Positions 45,748 to 57,845 of a stretch of DNA of 64,000 bases are shown here, in pieces. Source of the DNA: Chlorokybus atmophyticus (taxonomy: Eukaryota > Streptophyta > Chlorokybophyceae > Chlorokybales > Chlorokybaceae); NCBI GenBank assembly GCA_009103225.1, contig RHPI01001292.1, forward strand, positions 309,878-373,877. The letters are read 5' to 3'. Under the pieces are notes generated by a model. The model was given only the letters and a program-made list of their open reading frames with translations. It was not told the origin of the DNA and ran no database searches. Both the position numbers and the translations under genes were made by a program. Positions within the stretch are counted from its first letter, which is position 1; the number at the start of each line of letters is the position of its first letter.

Positions 45748-48135
45748 ATGGCGTGTGGGTGTGTGGCGACGACTGCTTCAAGTTCCTTTGCTCCCTCATC
45801 AACAACATCGCAATGCTGCACCAGTGGCAGCATGCGAGAGGGATTCCTTACCGGGGAACAGGTATTGTGAGCGAACATGCAATCTGCGCATTTTTCTGCA
45901 TTGTCATGCATTATCAGTGCTAACGAACAGTTATTATATTAACAGCAGCAGCAACTGATCTTTTACCTGTTGGCAGGGGCAGCCAAGAGGTCGCTGTAGA
46001 GTGTGCCATTGCCACATTGCTCGGTTTAGCGGTTCCTCGCGCAGTGCGCATAGGGCTGGTGCTGTTGCGTGTGCGTGGCCTACCAACAAGAATGCAGACG
46101 ATGTCGGCAAAAGCATTGCCAATGGCGCCAATGGCTCTGGGGATGTGGACACGTGGCGCCACAGCCACCCTGTCTACATGCAGGTGTGGACTTTTCCGCT
46201 TGTTGGTCCGAAGGCAATGCTGTACTTGGCGCGTAGGCCATGTGTGTGCGTAGCAATTCGGCCTCAACCATTTTCTCAACCATTTGCTTCAGTTGCACGC
46301 TGTAAGGGACTGCACCTGTGTGCTTATTGCCAGCAGTGCGCTTGCAAGAAGTACCTATATGGCATGTACTTTACGCAGTATGTGCTTCTGTGTTTAGTGG
46401 CTGCCTGCTGACACTGATGTTTACTGTTGAAGTCCATAGAATGGCCTATGCCACGCACAGTAGCTAGATATGCAGTATACTAACAGGTTTCTTGCTGGAG
46501 GCTGAATGTCGGAGTTTATTTCGCTGGTTTTGTAATTGCTGCAGATGCTGCAATTAGTGCATTGCGTGAGCTTGCTTGCATATCTACTACTTTTCAAGGT
46601 GATGCGTGCGCAGGGAGACGCAGTGGGCTTTTGCAACCTGCTAGAGAAGCCGAAGGTGGCGGCAGCAGGGTCAGACCCCGTGTGGGAAGCTATCAGGGCG
46701 GAAGCGCATCGCGATGCGGACAAGGAGCCAATACTCTCCTCTTTCCTATATGCCAGCATCCTAGCGCATGACAATCTGGAAGCCTCCTTGGCGTTTGTGT
46801 TGGCCAACAGGCTTACGTCCCCCGTCCTCTTGCCCGCACAACTCATGGAAGCCTTCCAGGACGTGCTTGATGCGGACCCGGGGATCAGAGATGCCATACG
46901 CGCTGACATTCAGGTGTGGGGTGCAACCTGTTCACTGCAAGGCGTCGTTGTGACCTACTCAAAGGGTCCACTGTGCAGTCCTTTGGTAAACTCCTATATG
47001 CGTACAGGCTTTCTACGAGCGGGACCCAGCATGCACTGCCTATAGCCAAGCTCTGTTGTACTTTAAGGTAATGTGAAGCTCCTGTGTTGTATATGGCGTA
47101 TGTTTTGGTCTACAGTAACAATTGTTTGGTTGTAAGTATTGTCAAACATCAATGGGTAAAAAATGGTTGTTCATACTGCGCATCAATGTGTGCAGGGGTT
47201 CCATGCCCTGCAAACATACCGCATTGCACACCACTTGTACAAACGAGGTCAGACGTTCCTGGCCGTCACTCTGCAAAGTCGTATGAGTGAGGCAAGTTTG
47301 CTGCTACTGAGCACCTGTTTGCTGAGACCCGGAAGTACTGACAAGTGCAATGCCTTAGTTAACGTCATCAGCCGACTGATGTGCGGGTTGCTTGCAGGTA
47401 CTTGGCATTGACATCCACCCTGCAGCACAGATCGGTGAAGGAATACTCATTGATCATGGCATGGGAGTTGTGATTGGAGAAACAGCTGTTGTTGGCGACA
47501 ATGTGTCTATACTGCAGGTAATGTTGCATTGAACGTGTTTGTATCAGGAGCCTTTTTCATCTGCAAACTGAGCTCACACTGGATGTGTTGTTGCTACTGC
47601 ATGTTGCATGGAGTAGAGCACGAGACCCACAGTTGCTGTGATGTGTAGGGCGTGACACTCGGTGGAACAGGCAAAGACCGCGGCGACCGGCATCCAAAAA
47701 TCAAGGCGGGTGTGCTCATTGGTGCAGGTGCCACTATTCTGGGTAACATAGTTGTGGGACAAGGCGCCATGGTGGCCGCCGGCTCGCTCGTGTTGAAGCC
47801 AGTGCCTCCGCACAGGTGCACCATGATACTGTCTCGCATGTTACCCAACAGTCCTCTTGGGGGCTTTGTTGTGAGCTGACGGCGTGTCCATGTGTGTGCA
47901 CATGCGGTTGCAGCATTGTTGCTGGCATCCCTGCAACTGTGGTGGGTGATAAACTGCAGACAGTACCTGCGCTGGACATGAAGCAAGGTGTGTTTCGGTG
48001 TTGCCGTGGTTTGTTCTTATGCGTTTGCACATATTTACATGTAACACTTGCTCACTACCAGATGTGAGGTTCAACTTCTGCAACTTCTGGGATGAAGAAG
48101 TCAAGAAGCAAGTGGAGAAGCAGGCGCAAGGATAA
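45748..48135 (+). CDS. SAT: Serine O-acetyltransferase (SERAT)
   Basis: Acetylates L-serine with acetyl-CoA to O-acetylserine, the committed step of cysteine synthesis; partner of O-acetylserine(thiol)lyase. Nine exons in phase: 45748-45861, 45977-46183, 46599-46913, 47008-47067, 47196-47291, 47398-47517, 47649-47815, 47914-47987, 48062-48135; 408 aa. The N-terminal helical domain has [20 protein letters not shown] and [15 protein letters not shown]. The catalytic left-handed beta-helix has [51 protein letters not shown] and [18 protein letters not shown] with the conserved Asp and His. The first ~100 residues ([14 protein letters not shown], then Ser/Ala/Gly-rich) are organelle-leader-like, making it longer than cytosolic forms. 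The intron after 47291 starts with GC (GAG, gcaagt). The start at 45748 is in frame with a good donor but is not certain. Confidence 0.92.
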
Positions 48136-49261
48136 GCACAGTACGCCGCACTCATGTAATTACAGCATAGCTCTTTGGTCTTCAAGTTCGTTTGGTTTGC
48201 ACACATAAGGCTAGCTGCTTTGCGGTTGTCTCAGTTGTTTTAGATAGAGCCTCAGTACATATTCACTGTAACTAAAAAGAGAAAACAATGTTCACATGGT
48301 GCTGTGGGCATGCTGTAGTTGCATGGCTTAAAACAAAACCTAAAGTATCGATGTTGTATGGTATCTACCCCCAAACAGCAGGCTGCGCCGCAAAGTATGC
48401 GCAGCCTGTCCCTTCACAGGACATGTGCAAGTGCATACATATCATCGCATCTTCTCTGCGCCGCGCCTCTCCTCTGCAGGTTGATGTAACTTCTACACCT
48501 CCCGCACCTTGCTGCTGCATGCTGCCTGAGGGTCTAGCTGGGAGTCTCAGTCCAAATCGCCAGCTGTCTAGTGTAAGTGGTAAAGTCTATGATTTGCCTT
48601 GGCCCCCATCTAATTGATTGCTATTGTATAAGAGGTAGTTTGCTAGATTAACAGCAGTGTATAACATAGCATGCAAGGATTGTGGCATGCATGAGAATGT
48701 AGCAAACATGCATGCAGTCCGCACACTACATCGCATGTGTTTGGCCGTCTGCTTGCATTCGCCACAGTATGTTTGAGCGTGTCTCGCGCAGCTTTTTTGT
48801 GATATGTGCATGCTGCACATGACTTACAACATCAAACGCCAGCAACAGCAGCTTCATTACCATCTACTGCACATTTGGTTTTGCATTGGCTGGTCGTGTA
48901 AAAGCAGACAACATGGAAAGGGCTACCAAGCTATACAAATGCTGCCACAAATGATGCGTATGTTGTTGCAAAGTCTTGATGCCAAGGATCGACCACTACC
49001 ACTGCTTTCTGTACACTACAACAGTGCACACAAACAGTACTTGTAAGGCAAGTTGAGTGACCACCCCGCGTACCACAGTAACAGCATGCATAAAAGAGTC
49101 TTTGTACACCACATTGCATATTGGCATGGCAGCCACAACACCTGCCACAATGGCATCAACCAACAACTGGCCGCATATATATACACTGCTCAATAACCGT
49201 GCAATAGAGGTCCAACTGGTAGTCTCAACTACCAATGGGCTGAACAAGACACCGGTGGAGC
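48136..49261. other. Convergent intergenic region
   Basis: Lies between the serine acetyltransferase stop (+) and the PRP8 stop (-). It contains only short frames without motifs; 3' UTRs of both genes are expected. Confidence 0.6.
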
Positions 49262-52200
49262 CTAATTGAACAGATCTTCTCGGTCCGCCTCAAGATTATC
49301 GCCCTCTTCAATGGTGCTAAACTCCAAGAAGTGGGTGGGTCGATGGACCTCATCATAGTACTCGCGCGGGTTGCCCAGCCTCAAGTTGTACTTCATGCTG
49401 GATGAGTGCTTAACGCCCATAAAATTGTAGTTCCAGGAAGCCCCAGCTGGCACCATGTAGAAGCCGAGGAAGCGATCACTGAGCAGCATCTGCACCTTCT
49501 CATAGTGGGTTGGCAGGTAGCCTTGCGGGTTGTTGGGATCGCGATTGTTCTTGCCCCACTCGTAGCCGGTTGGCGTGAGCTTGTAGGCAGTCAGGCTGCA
49601 GGAGCCAGGAGTAAAGCTGCACGTGATGACCACGCACTTCTCGCCGTCCCACTGCTTGCTGCGCTCCAAGATGTGGGCGTGCTGCACAACATCCTGCGGG
49701 GCCATCTGTGGAAGCTCGTTGGGCTGTGTGTGCATCCAGCCAAGGGGCTCAAGGTCTTGCAGGTAGTCATGCTCTGGCAACTGGTTCGGCAAGTGGACCT
49801 GCTGATGAGTACCCCACTGAGGCACCATCACCACACACCTGATCTCCTTCACTTGCGGGTTGTCAGGAGGGCTGACACCATACAGATACCCAGCAACCTG
49901 TGTCCTGAGATCAGCGATGCAGATGAACTTTTTGAGCACGTTCTTGGGCAAGATGTAGGTGTAGCCAGTCTCCCTGATGTCCTCAGAATTCACGTAGATG
50001 TGGTTGACTCGCAGGTGCAGGTTGGCGGCCGAGATGGCACGCACGCGCCAGTCAGTCTTGGACCCAAACACGGCCTGCTCGTATGGACTGGTGGTGGTCA
50101 CAATCAGCTCATCACCATGGACGTTCGTGGTCTTGGTTGTGACGGCAGTCAACTGCGTAGCATCCTTGGCCTGCTTCTCAATCTCCGCAATCTGCTGGCG
50201 CTGCTGGGACGGAGGCGTGATCTCTGCACCCAAGATGATGTCTCGGATCTCAGACGATGTGAGGGCAGACACGTTGACATTGTTTTTCTTGGCATAGTCA
50301 GCAAGAATCAGGTCCTTCAGCGCAATCTCAACCTTGATCCATTGCTGGTCAGTCAGAGTGGGCCAAATGTGATGCGGCTGCGTCACCACTGTCTTGTCTG
50401 GCTTGAGAATCATTTTGGCCTTCTCGTTATTGACGTGCAGAGCCCTAAGAATCAGGATGAGCCTGGAGAAGGCTGTGTATGAGGAGATGGTCTTCAGCCA
50501 GTCATCATAGATGTTGAACAGCACCATCTGCGGCTCCGTGGCCTTGAGGATGAGATCGCCAAACTTCTCAATCTTCAAGCATGCCTGGAAAGGCAGCTGC
50601 AGCTCAGAGCCCTTGATGACGATGTTGGGGAAATCGAGCAGATGCACCTCCAACGGATCAAGCATGCCTTTGCGCGTGACAATGATCTGCTTGGGCTGTT
50701 CTTCCACTGGCAGCGAGCGAATGAGAGCGGCAACCTCCTCAGCAGTCTTCCACTTGGCTAGCTGACCCAGACGCTTCTGGCCGGCCCACACGCTAGTATG
50801 AATGACCTTCAAAAACAGCTGTCCAGTGCGGGGGTTGAAGATGAAGATAGCGCCGTTGATTGGCTTGGTGGTCAGGTTACCCTCAAAGGTCTTGTGAATA
50901 GTCACGCGGTACACATTGGTGTCATCCACAAACCAAATGATCTGGTTGCTGAACAGCTCGCCATAGTTCTGCGCGCTTAGGTAGGGCTCTGTTGGCTCGG
51001 AGGAATACAGCTGCAGACCCTTGCGAATGCGCTCCCTGAGCACATACAGAGCTGGGTTGGCCTTCATGATCTTTGCCATTGCCTGTGCGATCAAAGGCTT
51101 TGCTCCAGGGAACCAGTTGCCGAAGGCAGAGTGCAGATTGTATGCCAGATCAATGCCAATCATGCACCCTGTTGGCGAGGGGTAGATGGACATGGTGTCG
51201 GTGGTGTAATCCAAGAACTTGGCGCGGGTGTAACGCTCAATGTCATGGGAGTCATAATCACCCCACCTCAACTGCACATCCAGCCAGTACTTGTTGCTCG
51301 ACTTCTGGTCAAACACATCCTTCTGATCAGCGACAAGGCTGGGCTTGCTGATGGGCCACTTGTACGCTGCAAACAGCAGGATGTCTGCACAGGAGCTGTT
51401 CATCTTGTAGCTCTTCCTGGGATGGATGGTTTCCTTCTGCACAGTCTCAATCTCAAGGGCGTCCAGCTCCTGATCAAAAACCTGGCAGAGATCCATCACC
51501 ACACTCTCGTGAATCTTCTGCCACAAGTGCGCACGGAAGATCTGGATGAGGGAGATCTTTAGGGTGGGAATCTTGCCGTGCATGAAAATGCCAGTAAGAT
51601 CCAGCTGGACTTGGAAGCCGACATACACATTGGCACGGTTGATCGTGGGGGACCACCAGAGCGTGAAACGCCTGTTGGGGATCTGGTTGAGACCGGACCG
51701 CTGTGCATGGGTGAGCTTCTTGTACTTCATGGACTCCTCAAAGCCAGAGGCCTTCTCCCAGAAGAGACCCTCCCAGGTCGGGAAGTAGGTGCCCTTGAAC
51801 AGAGTGTGCTCCAGAATACCCTCAACACCACCCAGAGCCTGGATGACATCCGTTCGGTAGTTGTTCAGGTTCCAGAGCTTTCCATCGTGACGCTGATGAG
51901 TCCACCAGAAGGGGTTCTGCTTAAGGACCTGGTACTGCTTGAAGTCTGTGCGAACGCGCCAGCCTTTGTCATAGGCCAGTGTGTGGCGATCCTTCTGGAA
52001 CAGAGTGTTGATGCGAGGAATACCACGGTCCCAGGAATCCTCCAGATCCTCCAGTGTCAATCTGCGGTTCTGAGCAAGCGCCTCCTGCCGCTTCAGTGCA
52101 TACTCAGCCCACACGCGCTGCGAGTCAATGAACTCACTCTCCCAAGGCTGGATGTAGCGGTACAGGTTGGGGATGAGCTGATCTTGCTCGTGCGACATGC

Positions 52201-55200
52201 CGGAGCGGAAGTGGGTGACGCCCACATCTGTCTGCCTGGAATACTGAAGATCACTCTGTGGAATGAGGATGTGGCCCATGCTCAGCATACCCAAACCACC
52301 GATCTCCTTGGGAGTGTAGAAGATGACGGGCGGGAATCTGCTAGGCATCTTGGAATTCAGCCCAATCTTGATACGTGTCTGGATCTTGTTCTCGCACTTG
52401 ACCATCAAGTCCAGCAACTCCTGCGTGTGCACACTAGCCTCTCGAACATAGGTCATCAGCCCGATCAGAGCTGTGTTCCACTTGTTGGCGATCTTGGTGA
52501 ATGTTGTCGAGCCACTGGACATGAGAATCTGGCGCACACGCGTCTCGAATGCCTTCATGAGCTCATCATCCACTCGAAGGAACGCCGTGGCCGTCCGCTC
52601 CTTGGTAGCTTCGTTCTGCAGGTTCCAGACACCATCCTTGCTGGTGAAGGCCTCCTGTGCCATGCGAATCTTTGGAAGTATGCGCACTTCAAACCCAGAC
52701 ATGGAGAACAGCAGATTGGGGTTGTCCTTGCTGTACACGGACACAAAGCTGTTGTCCCAGTCTAACGTGGTGATGCTGCGAGGCAAGCGGTTCCTCATGT
52801 CCCAGAAGACAGCGCGGCCAAGGTTCACGTCATGCTTCATGAGACGCATGCGAGCATCGCGGGGCCAGCACTTGCGGTTGTTGTAGCCCACGATATTCTC
52901 GTTGTTGGGATCTGGATGCTCAGTGAGGTAGCGCTGGATAAGATCGCGTGCCTCCTCATGAGTAAAGCGGAACAGAATGTGCAGCCTGTCGATGTACCGC
53001 GAGTACATGCGAATGGGATGCCGCGTCTCTGTCTTGATGTCCCTAAATGAGGCGAAGTCGTTGGGAGTCTGAGGAGGCCCCGCCAGCTCACTGGCGCGCG
53101 TCAATCCCAGCAGCAGCAAGTCCAACACCAACCCATAGTACTGCACAATGAAGGAAGCAAACTGCAGCCCGCGGATCAAGCCATAGGAGTTGGTGTGGCT
53201 CATGTCCTTGTAGGAGATGACAATATTATTCTTGGCTGTCATGTAGTCAGCGATGTTGTGATCCACGATCAAGCGCAACAGCCTGTTGAGCATAGTCAGA
53301 TCCACCTTCTCGTACAAGCGCTCCAGGCGTGTCTGCATCATCACAAGGCATTCGCCATTGCCGGTTTCCCACACGTCAACGAGGTTGTTGATGCCCTGGC
53401 ACCACTTGTAGACAAGTAGCGGAGGTGGCTCACTGTCAGCTGGCTTCACCCAGTTGGGAAACAGAGACCGCTTGTCACCCTCGTACCAGAGGTACTGATC
53501 AAGGTAGGCATCCGTGATCTTCTCCAGAGGCTCGATCTCGTAAACCGGAATCAGGTGAGTGTAGAGGTCCATGAACTCAATTCCGACCTCCTTGAATGCG
53601 CGCTGGGTGAGCAGGTGGCGCTTGATGCGAGACAAGGCCTCATGTGGGTTGTCATATGCCTGCTCAATCAGCCCAAGCTCCTCGCGCTGCTGCTGATTCA
53701 GGCGCACAGACACTGTGTAGGCCTCCTTGAGTCTCTCCAGCGCCAGGATGAGCAGCTTGGTGTCATGCTTGTAGGAAAGCGGCGGGAAGGGGATGGGCGA
53801 GAATTTGCGGGACTCCAGCCAGTGCACAGTGGTGGTGTAGATGGCGACAGCCTCTTCTGCAGTGACATATGGCCCATCCTTTAAGTAGTTGTGCTGCCTC
53901 TCCTGCTCAGCCTTCAGCCAGAGACGAGTGAGGCGCCCGAGGTTCTTGCGGGAGACAGTCTTGTCAACTGTGGCACCACGGCGAATGCGCTCTCTGTTGT
54001 AGTGCGCAACGTTCGTCCACCAATCTGCCTTGGACTTGACATACCGCAAAATCATGTTCTCGATAGGAGCTGGCAAGCCAGGGACCTTCCAGGGGATGTT
54101 CGCCTTCCAACAGCGCCACGCTTCGCTAAGATGCTGAAGAATGGTGCGAGCCTTGTTCTGCTTGACACCTTCTGGCATCATGTCAAGAATGTCATGCATG
54201 ACTGCAGCGCGCAGCTCCAAATCATAGTGACTCTCCACTCTCTGCTTGGTGACAGTCTTTGCCACAGCCTTGGACTGCCTGCCCTCAAACTGACGAGCAA
54301 GAAGGTTGCCGAGCCAGCGCTCCAGCAATGGGACAATGCCGCGCAGGAAGAACAGCCACACGCGCCACACTGGCGCCCAGAAGCCGCAACCAGGGCCCTT
54401 GCCAACTGGACCAGAGTTGAAGCGGTAGTAGACCAGGTGCTTCAAGTCTTTGCACATGCGAATCTGCCGCATCAGCCTGTACTTGTACCTGTACATACCC
54501 GTCAACTGGCCAACGTGGGCGAAGATGTACTGCAGCCCGTCTGCAAGCTGGAAGGCATCAACGTTGCCAAGCCGGAACTGCACATTGCTGTCCACCACCA
54601 GCTTCGTCAAACGCAAGATCTCACGGCACAAGTGGAACGCATTGCCAAAGCGTGACTTCTTACGCTCCTTCGTGGTCAGAGTCTTGATGGGCTTGAGATT
54701 GAAGTTGTAGTCCAGATGCAGGTAGTTGAGGTTCTTTCGGTGAATCAGCAAGTTGAGCATGTTGTACCCCTGGCGACACACCTGCAGGCCAACCTCCACC
54801 CAGTCCAGCTCAGTGGTCTGAAAGAATTTTGTGGCCCGCAGCGACCGGAACAGATACTTCTTCTTGAGTGCCTTGGGCGCTCGATGATGCAGAGTGTTCA
54901 GCACATACATCTTCAGCAGCTTCTGGTAGCTGACGCGAACCTTCACAGGGTAGTTGGGAGGGCAGTGCTCTCTAAACCAGTTGGCCACAAGCGGCACATC
55001 CACAGCACGCCTTGTACGACCGGAGCGCTTGTTGAAAGGATGAGGCGCGAACAACAGCGCAATTGCACTGGCAGTGGTGTCAGTGTACAACGGCTTGCTC
55101 TCCAGGAAAGGCTCCACACCATCAGGCAACACAAAGTCATCATCATCTTCAGCTTCTTCAACCTTCCGGTCAGCCTTCCCAGTCTTGTAGAAGGCAATGG

Positions 55201-56939
55201 GATGAATGAGAGGGTCAAAATAGAAGGCTGGCAGCTCAGGGTCCTCAGACTTGATGTACATGGTCATAGGCGTGTGGTATGTGGAGAGCGCCACCTTCCT
55301 AGGCCTGTTGTTGTACAAGTGGGGGAAGGCGATGCGGTACTCAGTGCGAATCTGGTTGCGAATGATCAGCTTGTTGATGTCATTGAACTCATTCCACTCC
55401 TCATCACCAGCCTCAGAGTCGCGATACAAAGGCTCAAACTTGGGACCTCCAGGAATGGCCATGTTCAGAGCCTTGGACGTGAAAAAAGACTGCATGTCGA
55501 AGAGGTAGAAATAGTTGCTGTCCGTCAAGTCACTGAGCAACTGGCCAGCAAGCCGATGCAGTGTTGCCATAATGGGCAAGGACAACCGCCACTTGCGATA
55601 GCTGGGACCATTAACCAACTTGGTGTGGGCCAGTGGCATGTGGTCATAGAACCAGTCATACACAGCAGCGTCATCCTCCTCATCCATCTCCAGGCGGATG
55701 GGTTCCAAGGGCTCCACGTCCAGCAGGTTATCAGCGTAATCCAATGGAGGCTCCTCATCATCAAAGGGTGGAAACCGCATGCGCTTGAAGTGTCGCCGAT
55801 CCCTCTTCTCCCGCCGCATCATGATCCACATGCTGCCCCATTGTGCTATGTACACAGGCTCAATAACACGCGGCGTTTCATCAATGAACGTGATGGCGCC
55901 AGTGATATGGTATAATACTCGACAGTTCCGGACTTGCTCCCAAGGCATGGGCATGTTCTCCAGCAGCTTCAGGACCGCATGTGGAACAAACTTCAGCGCA
56001 CCAAGGTAGACGCGCTTGTCTCGCCTGAACTTTCGAGAGCTCATGTCCCCATGATCCCTGATAATCTTGCGCACATGCTCTGGGGGCATCGCCTCCTTCT
56101 GCGTCTCCACATACCCAAACTTCCGCTTGTCACCATACCTACAAGCCAGCATAAGGTAAGTTGGGCTGTAAAATAGGCAGAGCAACAATAACTACAACCT
56201 AACACGAAAGCTTTCACAGCTCAAAAGAATATAGGAAAACAAACAACAACAAACTGCCAGGTAACAACCAAACAAGCGGACATCGTGGCATGATGGGCTG
56301 CACGACACAACACCACCAACCTCCGCATACTCACTGTGTAAAGTGTAAACTGCGAGCTGAGCACATAGCAGGATACCTATACTAAACAAGAACGCAACTA
56401 AAGCTGCAGCGTGCTATTCGCAACGGCCTAATAATGGTTGTAAGCTTGTCGCTGACTTTTCGCCTGAAAAAGTCAGCGACAAGCTTACAACCAATAGCAT
56501 CAAGGCTGCCAGTACATCCCCAGCAGTGAAACCCTAAACAACTCAACTCACAGAACGGGAGCGGCTAAACAGTACACATAAAACGCAGCAATATCGCTTC
56601 ATTGCTATTGTTGATTCGTTAACACACATAGATGAACCAAGATAGCAACATCGCAATTGAGTTCAAGTAGCAGACTGAGCTGTTGAACGGCAAATCAACA
56701 TGCATGCAGCGCAAGTCTGCATGCTAACATAAACATGAACAACACACCCACCTTTTGCTGTTAAGCTGCTGCCACTTGCGCGCTTTCTCCTCCAAAAACG
56801 CCTCCTTGGCTGGGTCGTAAGCTGAGCCTGGAGGCAAGGGCGGCGTGCCCATCCCAGTGGGCGGTGGAGGAGGCGGCTGAGCCGGAGGCATGTTGACAGC
56901 TGGACCCGGAGGTGCTGGCGGTGGAGGCGGCGGCACCAT
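49262..56939 (-). CDS. PRPF8: Pre-mRNA-processing-splicing factor 8 (U5 snRNP core)
   Basis: Central scaffold of the spliceosome; binds U5 snRNA, both splice sites and the branch site, and regulates BRR2. Two exons: 56752-56939 (start ATG 56939) and 49262-56138, joined as [13 protein letters not shown], exactly the family sequence; 2,354 aa against 2,335 in human. The N terminus is Pro-rich ([17 protein letters not shown]). The rest is highly conserved: [56 protein letters not shown] in the N-terminal domain, the reverse-transcriptase-like and endonuclease-like large domain, the RNase H-like domain, and the C-terminal Jab1/MPN domain ([31 protein letters not shown]) ending EADREDLFN. No frameshift or stop. 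A 6.9 kb exon is exceptional here, where other genes have exons of 40-300 bp. Confidence 0.98.
56435..56493. repeat. Perfect 26-bp inverted repeat (hairpin) in PRPF8 intron 1
   Basis: Left arm 56435-56460 begins tggttgtaagcttgtcgctg; right arm 56468-56493 is its exact reverse complement; the loop is 7 nt (cgcctga). It lies within the only intron of PRPF8 (56139-56751), so the transcript would carry a very stable hairpin. Too short for a usual plant microRNA precursor. Confidence 0.95.
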
Positions 56940-57845
56940 CTTTTCCACCTTCTGCTCAAACAACGAGCCGCACCGGCTTCAGCAAACTTCAACCACCCAT
57001 ACGCTTGAAGCCAGAGCGATCACTGTGCTCTGAAGAGCAACGATACCACACAGCGTCCTTCTCAAGAGAACAGACCACAACGGCCCCGCAGACCTCCCGA
57101 CCAACAAGCCGCCCGCCGCAGCCGCTGCCGCCGCCCTGACGGCTGCTGTGAGCAACTCACAGGTTAGGGTTTGGCTGGAAGGGTTTGTGTTGAGGGCTTG
57201 TATTATAACCAAGTCAGTTACTCCGCGGTAAATGACGCGGTTAAGCAGTTCCGCGGTCATCGTAATGCGCCGTAACTGCTAGGGGTCGTGTTCGAGATAC
57301 GTCCCGTGTCAGACGTGTTCGCTCCGCAACCGCGTTACGTCTTTGCGGGGCGTCGCGCGCTGAGTTATTCAGGACACGGTCAGGTGTTAACTGTAAGCGC
57401 CGTAACCCTAAATGAGGACTTTAACCCTCTATTGTTTCACATAGACAGGGTCTTGCACTGTGCAAGTTGCACAGCGTTCAAAGCCCATTATATATATTAG
57501 CTCCACCGTGCATGGTGCGAACATGTCTGTCAGTGAGGGGATGTGTTTCCCTCTATGAATTTGTCATGCAAGGGCAGACGCGTGCATAGAAAATCAGTTG
57601 GACTGATATGCCGCATAGCAGCAAGTACTCATAGCATCAACAGGCACATGTACACACAAACAGGCTCAGTCTGTAGTTTACAATTCAACATGCTGCGCAG
57701 CGCAACACGGCAATCGATGTATAGCATGCTGAGCTTTCAAATGCAAGCATGCTGGCAAGTAGCCCAAAACATTATGTAACAAAGGCATGACTGAATAACA
57801 TAGCTAATTATGGAACACAAGAGAGTGGTGTGTGGTGTCTGCTCA
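56940..57845. other. Upstream region of PRPF8, no gene
   Basis: Lies between the PRPF8 start and the stop of the next minus-strand gene. It should contain the PRPF8 promoter and 5' UTR. The frames present are short and motif-free. Confidence 0.55.

Noticed and set aside
45267-45911. 214-codon minus frame upstream of and across serine acetyltransferase exon 1
   Set aside because: Low-complexity Gln/Arg/Asn composition and antisense to a splice-consistent exon; no homology features.
49406-55915. Long plus-strand frames (358, 395, 254 and 399 codons) opposite PRPF8
   Set aside because: They are antisense shadows of the highly conserved PRPF8 exon; His/Leu/Val-rich, with no family motif.
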